The notes under the pieces are model-generated. The model was not told the origin of the DNA. It did not search any database and was given only the letters and a program-made list of their open reading frames with translations. This document shows, piece after piece, positions 42,375-59,537 of a stretch of 64,000 bases of DNA. The stretch is from Holothuria scabra (taxonomy: Eukaryota; Echinodermata; Holothuroidea; Aspidochirotida; Holothuriidae). The stretch lies in contig CM074193.1 in the NCBI GenBank assembly GCA_037179385.1, forward strand, positions 8,701,547 to 8,765,546, given 5' to 3'. How positions within the stretch are numbered: position 1 is the first letter of the stretch; each line of letters opens with the position of its first letter. The translations under genes were made by a program, and so were the position numbers.

Positions 42375-43552
42375 TTTGATAGTTAAATATTCTTCCTTTT
42401 GAAAAATAATGTGTCAAGGGCAATTCTTGAGTATTTATTGCAATATTTTATGCAATTTTTAGCAGGACTTTGGGCAGAGCTTGTGATGGAGCTCGAGTCG
42501 TGCAAAACTATGCATCAAGTATGCAATTATTGCACGCATATATGTACGTACGTTGTCATCAGATCATGTCAATATCACATGCATTCGCGCCTCGCCGACA
42601 ACGGATATCTGCAGTACGAATTTCTAGGGAGTGTACCACAGAAGTAAATGCCTAGAACTGGCTTCGCGGTTACTTGACAATGACCCAGTAGGGGAGGATT
42701 GGACAATTTACGCACTGCATGCGGACCACGTCTTGTCTCGCGAAAATCATTTTTCTCTCGTGTAAATAAATTTGTTCCCTTGAATGGCTCCCAGATATAT
42801 TTCTGCGTATCTTTTGACAAAAAATAAATATCTTATTTTTCCAGTTTCTCACAAGATGCCTTTCTTTTTTTTACCTAGTGACTGTGCTGACAGCCTTTGT
42901 TGCTAGCTGAGGTACGGTGCAGAGCAAACCTTCAACTTGCCTCGCATTACAGACATAAGGCCAGTTCTAGGTTTTTTAATTCTGTTGTATATACATATGC
43001 ATGATATATGGCCGTGCATAATTGCTTTTATTATACATTTCCAGATATGAAAGGTGCTCTGCAATTGGTGATTAGATTTCGAACTGTGACTAAGTAAACC
43101 AGTTTAATCCAATGACAATAGTCGTAACAAAAATTTCCAGCTGGATCCGACAACTGCCACATGTTCGAAGATTGTGTCATTGGAAAATGGACATTCATAT
43201 TTTTCATTTCAGGTTTACCGAAAGGGTGTAAAGCATGGTTGTCAATATGATTTTCAAAGGGGGAGGTCGGGGTACGAGGTGGGTATCTAGCCAATTTTTT
43301 CTCTTGTCCAGGTTAGGTGTCTAAGGAGGGAGCCCATATGCAAAATGGTGGTAAACTTGCTTCAATATTTGGACTTCTGGAATACAGGGAAATTCCAAAG
43401 CTTTCAAAAGATGGCCTTGATTAATGTGTAATTACTTCAACAGACTTGGGACAATCTGAAATGAAGCATGCCGGGCGTACCGTATAAGTAATCACAATCA
43501 CGTGAAAACGAAAGTTGTGATAGTTTGCGAAGGGTTTACATAAAAGTTCTGA
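42375..43552. other. Possible promoter region of gene B, then non-coding sequence
   Basis: No coding signal. Only the TATA-like word near 42445 stands out. Confidence 0.25.
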
Positions 43553-43639
43553 CCAGGAGTGTAGCTAGGAAATTTTCATGGGGGCCTTTATGAGGGATAC
43601 TTTTGTGGTGGGGGGGGGGGGGGGGTTTACTATCTAAAA

Positions 43640-44990
43640 GGCGTCACCATCGGTTGGTGCGGAGCGTACAAAGAAAATTTGGGTTTTAACACCTTCCGCA
43701 TGGCTGGAAATTGGCATTTGCCAGGTTTAAATGTCTTTAAATCTGGTGAGCAAAATTTGTGATTTTTCAGATTAAAAAACACCTTTGAGATACTGATTAG
43801 CTCAGTTCATTACTCCACTGGACTATGCATCCTAGGATTGCAAATCCGAAATCCTGCTGTATGTTGCAAGCAGCTTTTTCAGTGCACACCTGAGTAGGGC
43901 ATATCCCATGATAGGCGTAGGGGCTCGAGTATTTCAGTTTGGCCCCAGTAAGACAGTCAAAGCGTAGCGCCACCACTGGCTGGCGCGGAACGTCCAGAAC
44001 ATTTGAAAACTCGTACCTCTCAGACAGTCGAAAATGAAATGGTCCCGAATGTTTTCTTGGAAAACTATAAAACGAAATTGAAAACATGCTAATGAATTTT
44101 AGGATGCTCTATTGCGACTCTTGGCTAAATTCAATATATTGATAAAACTGTGTGACTGCTCGAACTTCCGACTAGGCCTATAAATGATTTTGCTTTGAAA
44201 TGTAACATCACAAGGTGTGTTAAAAATGAATTTTCAAGCAGACTTATGGGAAGACATTCTCACACTGCGTCATTAAAGTATCGAATAACAAATTACCCGA
44301 TTTTCATAACCATTGCCTGTATTTGGCGCTAGAGCAGGACAGATGGCAAACTTTTGGGCACTGCACCTAACCCTCCCATCTGTCCGTTGAATTAATTTGG
44401 CAATTGAAAACGTCCCAGCATTTAACCTTTGCCCGAATATTTGACCATTTCGGGCAATTTTTGCAAGACTAAAGTGTGAAGTGGGGATGATGAAAACCAT
44501 TCTTCCACATTCTACCCAAATGTGTCGAAGATCTTTGTTATTTTCCATGAAAATATTACTTTAAAAATAGCGTTTTCTGTTTTTCGGCAAATATTTGAAG
44601 CTATTAAAATGATTGGCCATTTCGGGTATTGTGTTACACAGGGTTTAAAAAACAGGCTCAAGAACGATTGTTTCTTTTAAGCCACAGGCTTCCCAAATGT
44701 GTCGCAATTTTTTATCTGTTTGATTTTTCGTAAATATGTTACCCTTACTATGATACTTTTCCATTTTTGGGCAAATGCTTGAAAGAATTGACTTGGATAT
44801 TCGACAATTTCGGGCATCACGTTGACTGTTGTCATTATCTGTGAAGTAAAAGTCACGAAAAATAGCTTTTTGCACGGCCCGAAGGTGTAGCGATATTTAG
44901 GAATTTAGACTTGGTTTTTCATGAAAATTTTATTGCAACCATATGACATTTTTTTCTTGTTTAAAATTTCGGCCACATTCAGGGACCGCG
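43640..44990. mobile_element. Copy related to the interior of the CATAGGCGTAC family
   Basis: Shares GCGTCACCATCGGTTGGTGCGG (43640), GCGCCACCACTGGCTGGCGCGG (43974) and recurrent TTCGGGCAA, AAATGTGTCG and TTTGAAG words with 10260-11580. The block AAATGTGTCGNA...CATGAAAATATTAC...TTTTTCGGCAAATATTTGAAG repeats internally about every 180-240 bp. Terminal CATAGGCGTAC was not found, so boundaries are uncertain. Confidence 0.55.
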
Positions 44991-45000
44991 GAGACGGGGG

Positions 45001-46761
45001 GTGGGGGGGGGGGGGGGTGGCTAGGGGGGCTTAAGCCCACGCACTTTTTTGTTGTGGGCATTTAGGGCCGCCTTAAACTGCATTTATTTTATTGTACATA
45101 TTGGGCCGCTTCGATGATTAGCCCTCGCACTTCAAAATTGGCTCCGCGGCCTCTGACATTTAGGATTTTTTGAGAGACTTTCCCTTTTTTATAAAGTTTT
45201 TTATTTTGCTCATATAAAAGACAGATTCTTCAAAACATACCAACTTTTTATGGCCTTTACAAAAGCCAAATTTCTTTCAAAACTTTATTTTTTCCTTCAA
45301 AATAAACTCCAGACTTTTAAGTATTTGTGAAAAAGCCAAAAATTTCGGCGCGCTGTACGCGCGCCTCAAATTCTGCCAAGTCACGTTCCACCAGGACTAA
45401 CTCATTACTTTTGTCTGGGCCTTGAAATGATGGATCCTGTCGGGGGATCCCTGTAGGGCAAATCCTGGCCCCGCCCCCTGTCTGGGTAGTGGTATATATC
45501 TCATCCTCCACTTTTACAATTTAATCATATTGATGCGAACATTTTACAGTGCAAAAACTTACAACATCTGCTTGATTCTACTAACAGGTCTGCATGGAAA
45601 TACAAATAATCCTCTGTTCCTGCTGCGTCGCCACTTTTTGAAATTTTGTTTTCTTCGAAATTCGGCCCACGCCACCACATGGTGGCGATTGGCCAAATAC
45701 AAGTAGACCCATGGTTGTTTACATAAGAGCAAAACAACACTAGCTAAATCTCACAAATTTTCTCCCTTGGTCCTGAGTTTGTAAATGGGAGTGGTCTTAT
45801 TTGTCAAGCCCACTTCTTTCACAGACGTCATAAGACCCGCCCCTTTTGCTGGCAAAATCTGGTGAAGTACGCATTTTAGTTAAGCTATGTTTCTGGACAA
45901 AACTCACTAGTTGAAACACCCCCTTCATAACCGCTCCCCAGCAAAATGTTGGGGATAATAACTGAATAAGGTCAATTCTGGACGCAGCATTTTTTTGTTG
46001 GACATAACGTCGTAAGGAAGTCGTGGGGCTGCACTTGTGAAAGGACTAAGAAAACAGGTTTCCTGGATCGCGCCCGTTATTACACATAACATAATGGCGG
46101 AAGGTGTTCCAATACTTTTGTCCAAGATTGCAGCTGAGCAGCAGCTGTCTAACCACGTGTGACTTTTGCACTGAAACACTGTAGATTTTGCCCGGTAGTG
46201 GGTGGTGCTATCCAATTGTGACATCACGTGGAAGCACTTCATACTCACATATTATTTCCTTCTTCTTCTGATCGTATTGCTTGATAATTTTTACCAACCT
46301 ATGATATCCTTTCAACACCGAATAGAGACGACACAAAGTCATGAGATAGCCTAATCCTTTTGGTCGATTTCTTGAAGATCACGGGCCACGCAACGGTATA
46401 CCGGGACATTCAATGGCAGCTCTCCAGTATGTGTCTGTAGACTCTAGAGCAATATTTCACTTAAACCGCCCTTCAGAAAACGGTTATGATGAAACCATAT
46501 AAAAAGTTAGGTAACTACGTGCGACAGAGTGGAACGACCAAGACAGTATGAAACAAAATTATAGTTATTGGCAGTAATAGTTTTACTTTAGTTTCATTTG
46601 AAGAGTTATCCAGGGTAGAGAGATGCATTCCTCCAATTTTTAATTCACAGAAACCAGGGTAGGATCCAGATATCTCGAAATGGGGAGAGGCGGGGATGAT
46701 TAGATGCGACTCTCTCTCCGAAACACTATGTAAGTGGATCGTCTTCATCTTTAGTGCGAAG
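45001..46761. other. Non-coding sequence with a CRE-bearing repeat module
   Basis: G-run at 45001-45016, then AT-rich DNA. 45818-46240 contains GACGTCATAAGACCCGCCCC and CAATTGTGACATCACGTGGA, both repeated at 47.93-48.09 kb. No gene supported. Confidence 0.35.
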
Positions 46762-47264
46762 CAGTGGCGTGCCACGGGGATGATTTTGAGGGTCAAACAG
46801 GCTCATTGAGTTGAGTCATGAAATTCAACAAATTTTTCCAAACCTGTAAAGTTTTCTTCAAATATCAGTTTTCAAAAATTCGTAACCAGACACTTTTTCA
46901 AGTTATGCATACAACCGTTACAAGTCAAGACACCACAAAATTTTAACTTTTCCCGTGAGTATTGGACATGAAACATGACTCATTACGCTAACTATGAGCA
47001 CTGAAATGTGGTAGGGACCCTTTAAAACTTTCATACAGTTATTGATATCAACTCAATGAGCCTCTTTAAACCCCCGGCAACCTTGAACAAAAGTAGCTGC
47101 AGAAAGCGCATGATCATTATAAATTTTATTACATTTGAGGCACAAACATTACACCATTTTGCATGCGGAGACATAAAATAGCAATTTTTCTCCCTCCCCT
47201 TGGGCCTTTCCCGTAAGTCGTGCTCCAAACCTTTTCCCGTGACACAGAACTAGCTACGCTACTG
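46762..47264. mobile_element. CAGTGGCG-ended element (503 bp)
   Basis: The left end CAGTGGCGTGCCACG and right end TAGCTACGCTACTG are imperfect inverted repeats. Flanks GTGCGAAG (46754-46761) and GTGCAAAG (47265-47272) are an 8-bp duplication at 7/8. Inside, 46799-47063 is bounded by a second, perfect 16-bp inverted pair (AGGCTCATTGAGTTGA). A fragment of this interior is also present at 63058-63200. Confidence 0.75.
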
Positions 47265-47470
47265 GTGCAAAGTGTACAAAAAAACATTGAAAATACCGCG
47301 TATCGTATCTCAGACAGTCAAAATTGTATTCTTGAAGCTTGTAAGTAGAATTACTTTATCCAAAGTCTTCCCCACTCCTTGGCGAAGAGCCGTTGGGCGA
47401 ACCCGAACAATATTCCCGAAGGAGTCCTCCTTCCCAAGGGGGCAACGCCCACTAGAGGACAAAAATAACC

Positions 47471-47555
47471 GTGACCAACCTCCGGCCCTCAGACCATTTA
47501 CATCATTGGTCTGTCACGCATGGCTCCGTTCTAGACAGGATGAAAAAAAACTTGC
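47471..47555. repeat. Uninterrupted copy of the U2-headed SINE-like repeat body
   Basis: Reads ACCGTGACCAACC...CTCAGACCATTTACATCATTGGTC...TAGACAGGATGAAAA. It aligns with 61192-61209 joined directly to 61389-61440, so it represents the empty site for the insertion at 61210-61380. Confidence 0.7.
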
Positions 47556-47929
47556 AAGTTTAAATTAAGATGGCCTAATGTTATTTTGAACTTTTGCGGG
47601 TTTCAATAAGGGTAGGTCTGAGAAATACTGCGTTATATACTCTTCTTTAATCCCTAGATTAACCTTTTCCCTCATATTTGCTATTGATCTTTGCCTTTGA
47701 TCCGCGCCTCAAATATTACATATCCATTTATGTTATACTTTGAACTTTGAATACAAAGGTTGCACCCGTCTGGCACTCTGGTCACGGATGTCTCTCTTCT
47801 GTGATCGACAACGTATGCTCTTCTGCACGTTCCGAGGTCCACGCACTGGCGATATCACTTGGCATCAGTAAAAGTTCGAGAAACAGAAAGAACTTGACTA
47901 GGAAGAAATCCAGGAAGAAAATCGACAAG

Positions 47930-48140
47930 TAGACTGCTTTCACTGACGTCACGAGCACCGCCCCTTTTGACGGACAAATTCTATTCATGTGTTATAGTGA
48001 GTTGAGAAGCAACTAGAAACCACGTAACATGTGACTGTTACATTAAAATGTTGATCGGGCATGGTTTAGCAATTGTGACGTCACGTGAATGCACTCTATA
48101 CTGGTTTTTTCCTTATAGAGCTTATGCACCTACGTCACTG
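47930..48140. repeat. CRE-bearing repeat module, second copy
   Basis: CACTGACGTCACGAGCACCG and CAATTGTGACGTCACGTGAA match 45.82-46.22 kb but with less sequence between them. Perfect TGACGTCA sites occur at 47942 and 48077. Confidence 0.5.
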
Positions 48141-48952
48141 CGTTGCGCATCTCTCTGTTTTTCCATCAAGGCATCTATTTTTCAAACAATTGTTAATAGG
48201 TGCTGTGGTGCGCGCGTTTCGGTAACACATCGACAGCCTTTGATCTTTCCATCCAGTGAAACGCACTGATGTCAAGTGCATAATCTCTACAGAAGAAATG
48301 AATTATACACATGGTGGTTATCAAAAAATCACGGAAGCAATATTTTAGGAATTCACATGGTTTAATCTTTCAAACATTAAGTTTATTTTAACACTGGTGC
48401 AAATGTAAAAGCGATTTACAATAGTAGCATGCACGTTGTCCAGGATTAAAATATACTGTCGAATTTGTTGCTGGTAACAAGGTTGTAGTTAATTTGCATG
48501 TTGATATGAATGGAAATGTTTAGTATTAAGTACTGGGTATGAAATCAAACATAAAAATGTGAAGAATATTTTGAAAATATTGGTGTAAAAGTTTCATCGA
48601 TCATCAAATTACTAAATAAACAAAAATAATACATCTTAAACAGAAAAGTAAATAATACATCTTGACTAATGATACAATACTGTGTCTTAGTTTGAGGAAT
48701 CGACATTTAAAAATCTGCATAAATTTTAAGTATTCGGCCGTCAAAAGTAATAACAACGGTATAAACTCATAACATAAGCAAAAGAAATGAATGACGAATG
48801 AATTATTCGGAAAAAATACTCTTCAGTAATTTCATTGGATGAATACAAAGTTTCTTGGAGCCCATTTTTGCGCAAACGCACAGAAAAGCAGACTTTCAAT
48901 ATTTGCCAATTGTTTACAGTCTTTCAGACATGCTTTTAGTTACTTTTCTCTG
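48141..48952. other. Non-coding sequence between genes C and B
   Basis: Strongly AT-rich (48.28-48.84 kb) with no structure or coding frame seen. Confidence 0.4.
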
Positions 48953-49115
48953 CATAGGCGTACTAGGCGGGGTACAGGGGGCACTCGCCCTCTCAATTCG
49001 GGCAAAACCAGTTGGTCTATTCGGGCAAAACATTGGCGAAACATGATTAACGGTGACATTATTCGGGCAAAAATGCTCTTGCCCCCTCATAGAAATACAC
49101 ACCCGTACGCCTATG
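48953..49115. mobile_element. CATAGGCGTAC-ended MITE (163 bp)
   Basis: Perfect terminal pair CATAGGCGTAC / GTACGCCTATG with a perfect 8-bp target duplication TTTCTCTG (48945-48952 and 49116-49123). It contains three ATTCGGGCAAAA words. It is a deletion derivative of the family represented by 10189-11632. Confidence 0.92.
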
Positions 49116-49424
49116 TTTCTCTGCACAGAACGTATGTTGGGACGAGATTTTAATGGACGCAAAAGGCGTAAAACTTTCTCACTAGTATCCCATAAATCAC
49201 TATACAAGCTGAATTTTTAAATTCACTGCATGCATAGAGGTCTGCAAGGAATAGGGTTACCTACACCGTTAGTTTGACTAATGGAAGGGGCTGTACGTAA
49301 ATGTAGGTGAGCGTACAATGGTGCAGAACAAAATGTTTCTGTGACACAAAGTCGTTATATTCTTTTACGTCACTACTAATACTAAATAGTCTAAAACATT
49401 GACGTCTACTGAGTAAAAGTTACT

Positions 49425-49430
49425 TTTATT
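49425..49430 (-). promoter_or_regulatory. AATAAA poly(A) signal for alpha-tubulin gene C
   Basis: CCAATAAAAG on the minus strand, 285 nt after the gene C stop codon. It is the first canonical AATAAA downstream of the stop. Confidence 0.55.
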
Positions 49431-49714
49431 GGCATAAAATTGACAGACACAAATCTACGCAACTATATTACTAAGTACTACGCTTTGGTGCAAAAAATTA
49501 ACAAGACAATCTTCTATAAATACTGTGCTCTTGAGAAAATGGAAGTTATAAATTATGAGCACCTACGAAATATTCTCAGGGACTGGCTTCCCTGACATTC
49601 AATATATTGCACCAATTTTCAGTGAAAACATGACCACTAAATTATTCATTTTCGCAAAGGGGATTTTTTCAATTGGGGAGGTTTGACGTCATACACGGGG
49701 GAACCCTCTACACA

Positions 49715-53731
<4,017 letters not shown>

Positions 53732-54404
53732 CTATGGGAAAAGGGATATTTTTCAATACATAATTAACAACTCTTTTCAAACCAAGGTCAAAACAATAGG
53801 ACCAAAATAAAGAAGAACAAAGCATTGGTCGTCAATGTGAATGGATCCATGACATAACATCTGCTTGCTTTCAGGTTCACTTTCATCAGAAAATCTGTCA
53901 AATTCAATTGCTGAATTCAAAATGTGTAATGTTTCCGAGAGCAGGACTCATTTGAGGTTGTATTGTGTGCAGTGCCCATCCCTTTATCTTTGCAAATCTT
54001 CTCCATGCACTATGTATTCATGAACCCTTCTTATGCAGATAGTCACCTTAAAAGCAAAGGAGTAAACTTATTCACTCTCTAATTGAGTGAAAAGTGTTAA
54101 TTGACTCCTTTAGAGTAACATGTTAATTCGCTCCACGAAGAGTGATAATTCACTCCAAAAAGCGCGAAATTCACTCCAAGGGGATTAAAAATTCACTAAC
54201 CAATGAATGCATGCACTGATCACTCTTTTTAAAAAGTAAAATACTAACAAATTTACAATTCGGAATTGCAACAAATGCTGCATAAATTTTCTTCGAGATA
54301 TCCTTGAACAGGTTACGTTTGCAACATTCCAACACCCATAGAAGCAAATGAGTGAACTCATTTACTCTCAAATAGGGTGAAAATGGGAACTCATTCCATT
54401 AGAG

Positions 54405-54900
54405 CAGGCTTCCTCAATTAAATTTTCTGAAGCACCACATTACTAAATGTTACTGATAAAGCGCCTTGATCGCCGTCTTGGGAGAGGGGTATAAGGGGAG
54501 GGGTTGTGCCCCTCCCGTTTTGAAAATTTTTTGCATTTCAGAAGGGACTTACATGTAAAATGGTGCAAAACTTGTTCAATTTTCCCGGCCAAAATTTTTC
54601 ACAAACTTAACATTTTTTGTCGATTCACCGTTACCGGTGAATCGACATATCACTGGCTCAATCAATGTAAACAGTAACGGCGAGTTTACTTTCTTGTGAG
54701 AACAAATAGGACGTTATTATATCCTTGTCGCTTTGTGACGTCAGTCTGTGAGAAGTATTAGATTTATTTTTGAGACGAAACAATTCTTGTCAAATAAGTT
54801 ATGAAAAGTTAATTTTTTCCACATTCTCCCAGTAACTTTTTGCGCCACTCCAAAGCACGTCGCGCGCCACAAGTGGCGTGCCGCTGTTTGAGGAAGCCTG
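54405..54900. mobile_element. CAGGCTTCCTCAA-ended element (496 bp)
   Basis: CAGGCTTCCTCAA at the left and TTGAGGAAGCCTG at the right are perfect inverted repeats. No convincing target duplication was found; the flanks lie inside a TTCACTC-rich repeat. The interior shows a GGGGAGGGGTTGTGCCCCTC hairpin and CCACAAGTGGCGTGCCGC near the right end. Confidence 0.6.
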
Positions 54901-55752
54901 CATGTTCATTTACTCTGCGAAAAGTGAAATTCACTCCATAAGAACGCAGTACACTTTTGATGGAGTGGCGGCACCGGAAGGGGGGGGGGGGTGGGAGGGG
55001 GTGGGTATTCCCCCAGTTAGGACCTTTGTTCAACAGTTGCCCCATTCAGTTCCCAAATTACAGTGTCCTGACATGAGTTTTAAAGGAAAATTGATTAAAA
55101 AATAATCCTCTAAACAATTCCCAAAGTTTTTAAAAGTAAAAAAGTTTTTATATAACTTTCTGTCATTGAAACGTTTTAGTGTAGCGCAAACTTGTGTAGT
55201 AGCGATATCCATATACACTACCAACTGGCCTCCTAAGTCTCAGACCAACTCAACTGTGCCACACTCTTTGCTGTTATCACGCATTGACCAGTTGACACTT
55301 GATTTAGTTGTTTGCTTTCGCTTTACCTGCCTTCTGAACCGTACCTGTTAAAGCGATTTTAGTCACCAGCACTCACTCAGTCACTGTCGGTACAATTTTA
55401 CTAAAACATTAAGCCTACGTGCAAAATTTCGCTCCAGTGACACTTGGCACAGTTACAGTATAACTTGTGTACTATATATACATTTATGGCGACAACAGGA
55501 TAGTATTATTCATTTAATTCATTGTGTTAGATGATGGAGTATGAACCAGAATGTACCAAGTATCATGAGGATTACTTGTTGACTCAGAGATAAAACCATA
55601 AAACCCTGGAGCTTCTGTGGCCTTGCCCCCTGGACCCTCATCGGAGCTTTGCCCTGGACCCCACTAGGGGCCCTAAGGCGGGCCCTTTTGAAATCGTAGT
55701 GTCACTTATTCATGTTGACTTATTGAGAGCATCCCGAGAGTTTAGGTAAGCT

Positions 55753-56058
55753 GTTTCCTAGGTAACATTACCATATGGGACTCTTATGGGTCAGATTTCT
55801 TAGCCCAAATAGAGCCTATATGTTTTTGCACCCGGAACAAATAAGAGACCCACATTGGCTAGCCCACATGACTATATGTGATAGTTCTGGGTCCCATCAT
55901 AAACGACTGATATGTGGGGAAAATACGGGCCAGGTCTGTATTACCCCTCATGCATTTGGGCTACTCATATAGGGCCCTTATTAGTTTTGGATGCAAAAAT
56001 AAATGGACACCATATGTGTTTATCCATATGGGACCCGTATAAGTTTCTACCTGGGTTG
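55753..56058. repeat. CATATGGGACCC repeat unit
   Basis: Contains CCATATGGGACTCTTATGGGTC near the left and CCATATGGGACCCGTATAAGT near the right, bounded by CCTAGGTAA and CTACCTGGG, suggesting an imperfectly inverted pair of ends. Open frames through it are incidental. Confidence 0.35.
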
Positions 56059-57388
56059 TTAAGCTCTCTCAGCTGGGCATTAACGGTCCTAACTATATGA
56101 TGCATGGGGCGAGGGAGGGTGCGTAGTCAGACCAGGGAACGGTTCAGTATTTAACAGATCTCTGGTCAGACAAGGTACTGGACTACGGGCCTGGAAGTAA
56201 ACGTCAATGATTGTAGGTTCTATCATATTTTTTTTTAAGGAAAAAGAGTTAAAGATGCATATTCTATCTTTGGCAAATTCAGTGTCAGTTTATTACTTCC
56301 ATCTTGCATAGTATATTACATAACATCAACATGTATATAGCCTACATAAACAGATATTTATAATTATTGTAACAATGTTTGAAATAAAAACAGGGGTAAC
56401 ATGAAAGCAAGCGGGTGGTGGAACCAGAAGTAAGTTTTGAAGAAACTCTTCTGGACTGGTCCCAACAATAATTAAATAAAATAATATCTTATAAAATTAC
56501 CAATATTCAAGAAAAAAACAAAAGAAAAAAAAAGAGAAAGAAAGCCAAATTACATTTAATTGTGGGCTGTGAGGAGTGCGGAATTTAGACGACGCTTAAA
56601 GGTATTTAGAGTGGGGGAATCTCACATTATATTAATAAGGGAATTCCAAAAAAGTACACCAGAGCTTCTGATTTGAGAATGAGCAAGCATTGTCCTAGTA
56701 TAGGGTTGAGTAAAATTATCCTTTGTTCTATAGTGGGATATGAATGAAAGGTACTGCTGGTTGTAAAAAAAAGAGTTAAAAACCTCTGGAAGAAATTTTT
56801 CTTGTGTTGGTAGAGGAAAATTCCAATCTGGTAATTAAATAAATCACTTAATTTAAGGAGTTTACAAAGAAGAAATACTGGATTGGAGTGGGAGCAGGAA
56901 GGTGAATTTGTAATTAAGCGAGGTACATGTTTTTGAAGAGTACAAAGCTGACTTAGAAAATGTCAGAATGTATTAATACATGGGTTAATAAAACTGTTGA
57001 ATGTGTCAGGGCTAGGTGCTTAAAAGTTCGAAACCTTGACATTACGCAGTCATTTTGAATGTACAATTACATCAATATATATGGCTGTGGTAGATACCGT
57101 AGACAGATCATTTTGTTCCCAATCATTTGATACCAAGGGGAAGGCTGTAGGATGTAAGGGGGTTGTTTTATGAATTCTACAAAATGGTAATATTTTTGGG
57201 GGTATGGATCGACCCCCCGTGCTGTATAGAGTTAATTTTTGTAACTGTTTCCTTTTTACCTTACCCGTTTCATACGCCACCACAGCAAGGAAATTAATTT
57301 TGCTTTGGATATAACTTTGCACTTGAAAGTGCAAAATACTACGTAGCTGTATTTTAAAAGTTATATAGAATTCTACTTGAGATGAGGA

Positions 57389-57753
57389 CAGGGGCGCAAA
57401 TCCCGGGGGGGGGGGGCAAGGGGGGCCTTCGCCCCTTCAAGTGAAAAAGTGGGGGCCAGATCGTAATTTGGCCCCCCCCCCCCAAAAAAAAATGAGAAGA
57501 CTAAAAATACGGTTACCTTTTTTCGGTTTTTTCGTTTCAAAACAGTTTTTCTGAAGCTTCGGAAATAGTAGAACACAAGAGCTTCCGGGGGCTTCGCCCC
57601 CTGGACCCCCACATGGGCTTTACCCCTGGATCCCACCAGGGGCCCTTTGGGGCTTCGCGCTCGCGGTGCCCGCCACTTGTACACAGTTTAATACTCATGG
57701 GCACATCATAAGCATTTTCGCCCTCCACTCTCAAACAGAGATTTGCGCCCCTG
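57389..57753. mobile_element. CAGGGGCGCAAATC-ended element (365 bp)
   Basis: CAGGGGCGCAAATC / GATTTGCGCCCCTG are perfect 14-bp inverted ends with a perfect 8-bp target duplication GATGAGGA (57381-57388 and 57754-57761). Internal G and C runs, and a GGGGGCTTCGCCCCCTGGACCC hairpin-type phrase. Non-autonomous hAT-like. Confidence 0.92.
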
Positions 57754-57769
57754 GATGAGGAGCTACTCT

Positions 57770-57931
57770 CAGGCGCGGATCCAGACATTCAAAATAAGAG
57801 AGACTTAAGAGAAAACACTGACAGGCGTGTGAGGGAGTTGCACTGCTATTGTCCCGTATGTTTTTGTTGTTGATGTGGCGAAAAGGGGAGGGCTGAAGCC
57901 GTAAAAGCCCACCCCCTTGGATCCGCGCCTG
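57770..57931. mobile_element. CAGGCGCGGATCCA-ended MITE (162 bp)
   Basis: CAGGCGCGGATCCA / TGGATCCGCGCCTG are perfect 14-bp inverted ends, starting 8 bp after the target duplication of the neighbouring element. Flanks share ACTCTC, a weak target duplication. Confidence 0.75.
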
Positions 57932-59537
57932 ACTCTCCTACAGTCCTAGTGACAAACACGTTTAATACAGTTTGTTCTAAACAAATATGAAGTTCTACAT
58001 TATTTTTTCATATCAAATAATTATCAACTATTTATTTTAGAAACCCTCAGTGTTTTTCATCTCTGCACAACTTTAGACAAACTCCCACGCTGGTGTTAAT
58101 TTGTTGGAACATTGTAAAAAAGGGATAATGGAATATAATGTGAAATAGACTACCCCGTGTTTTGATAACTGTCACGGTATTATCTGCTAACTCTTGCCCG
58201 AACCGCAAAAGACAAATCACACAGTTAAAGGGAAATATTGCGTTTAAAATGCTCCAACATAGCTTTAGCGATTTTTGAACCATTCAGTTTCAACAATAAA
58301 CCCCGGTAATAGCTTCATCTCCCCATTTACATTATGAAGAGTTATGGAAGTTGCATCTTCTGCAATGTTAAAAGTTCGGGTGAACTAATTATTCTTGAGC
58401 AACAAACAACTGAATTTCTATCTGAGGGAAACTTGAAAAGAAGGCTCCTATATTGCCTTATTTGTAATTATCTATCCCTCTTAGCCAACAAATGTTGGTT
58501 TTAAAAGGATGAAATTTCCTTGTAAAACAAACGTAATATATCCCTTTAAGTAATGGTGAGAAAATTGGTCCAATTGCTGGGGTCCATCAGCCCCAATTTT
58601 AGTCATCATTTCAGTTCCATTTTAGTAATTTATATTCCAGATGGCTCAAAGCAGCTCCATACTCCATAACGAGTAGATTGAGTCCAAATTTTAAATTGAA
58701 TTCAGCAATTACTGGTACAGTTAGACGAAAGAAATGAGAAGATGGAGCCCTCAAAATGGCCGACAAATCTAAGGATCACTTGGTAACCGGATTCGTGTAT
58801 GTCTGTCACGGTAATCGTCAAAACACCGTCCGCACTAAACTATTTTTTGCATTTCTTCTCCAATCACTCCTTCCTTCTTTATATTATCATTTAACATGTA
58901 TTTTAACTGAATGCTTCATTTTAAACTAAGACATTTTAAAATAGTATTCCATTTTAAGGGCATTATAACTGAGTTTATCCTTTAACAGGCATTTAAACTG
59001 GGTTTATGAACTTATATTACAAGCTTTTTTCTATGATGTTACCGCCATTTTAATCTGAGAGTTGCGATTAAAACCTTATAATTTGTCATAGTTCAATAAT
59101 TACAAAATATTCACAATTTGAAAGCATAACAAGGTGGTGAACTGACAATATGGTATAAAAAACGCCACAGAGTGTGAAAGAATCATAAGCGCATTGCTCA
59201 TCCTCAAAGAGGTAAAATAATTGTATCTTCTGTTTTTACAATCACTCAATCGACCAGTTTTTTAACCAATTTTGTCTATAATGACTTTCACTAAAATGCA
59301 AATTGCAAATTAAAAACGGAGCAAGATTATTCCTGAATGAGACTGAAATATACCAGCCATCAACCGTACAGGCGACATCGCAATACAAAAAAGTGCTCAC
59401 GGAAAACTGCTGCTGTAGCTACGTATAATGAGATAACAGGGCGTTGTCCCATTCTCTAAACAACTTCGTGCTTTATTTCACGTGATAGAATACCTCAATA
59501 TTTGTAAAAAATACGTACAATCAAGTAACAAACTTAC

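Larger units (their letters stand above)
53732..59537 (-). other. Putative intron 1 of alpha-tubulin gene C
   Basis: About 5.8 kb without coding evidence. It holds an ATTCACTCC-rich patch (54.05-54.4 and 54.9 kb), three short inverted-repeat elements (54405-54900, 57389-57753, 57770-57931) and a 300-bp repeat with CATATGGGACCC words (55.75-56.06 kb). AT-rich remainder. Confidence 0.4.
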
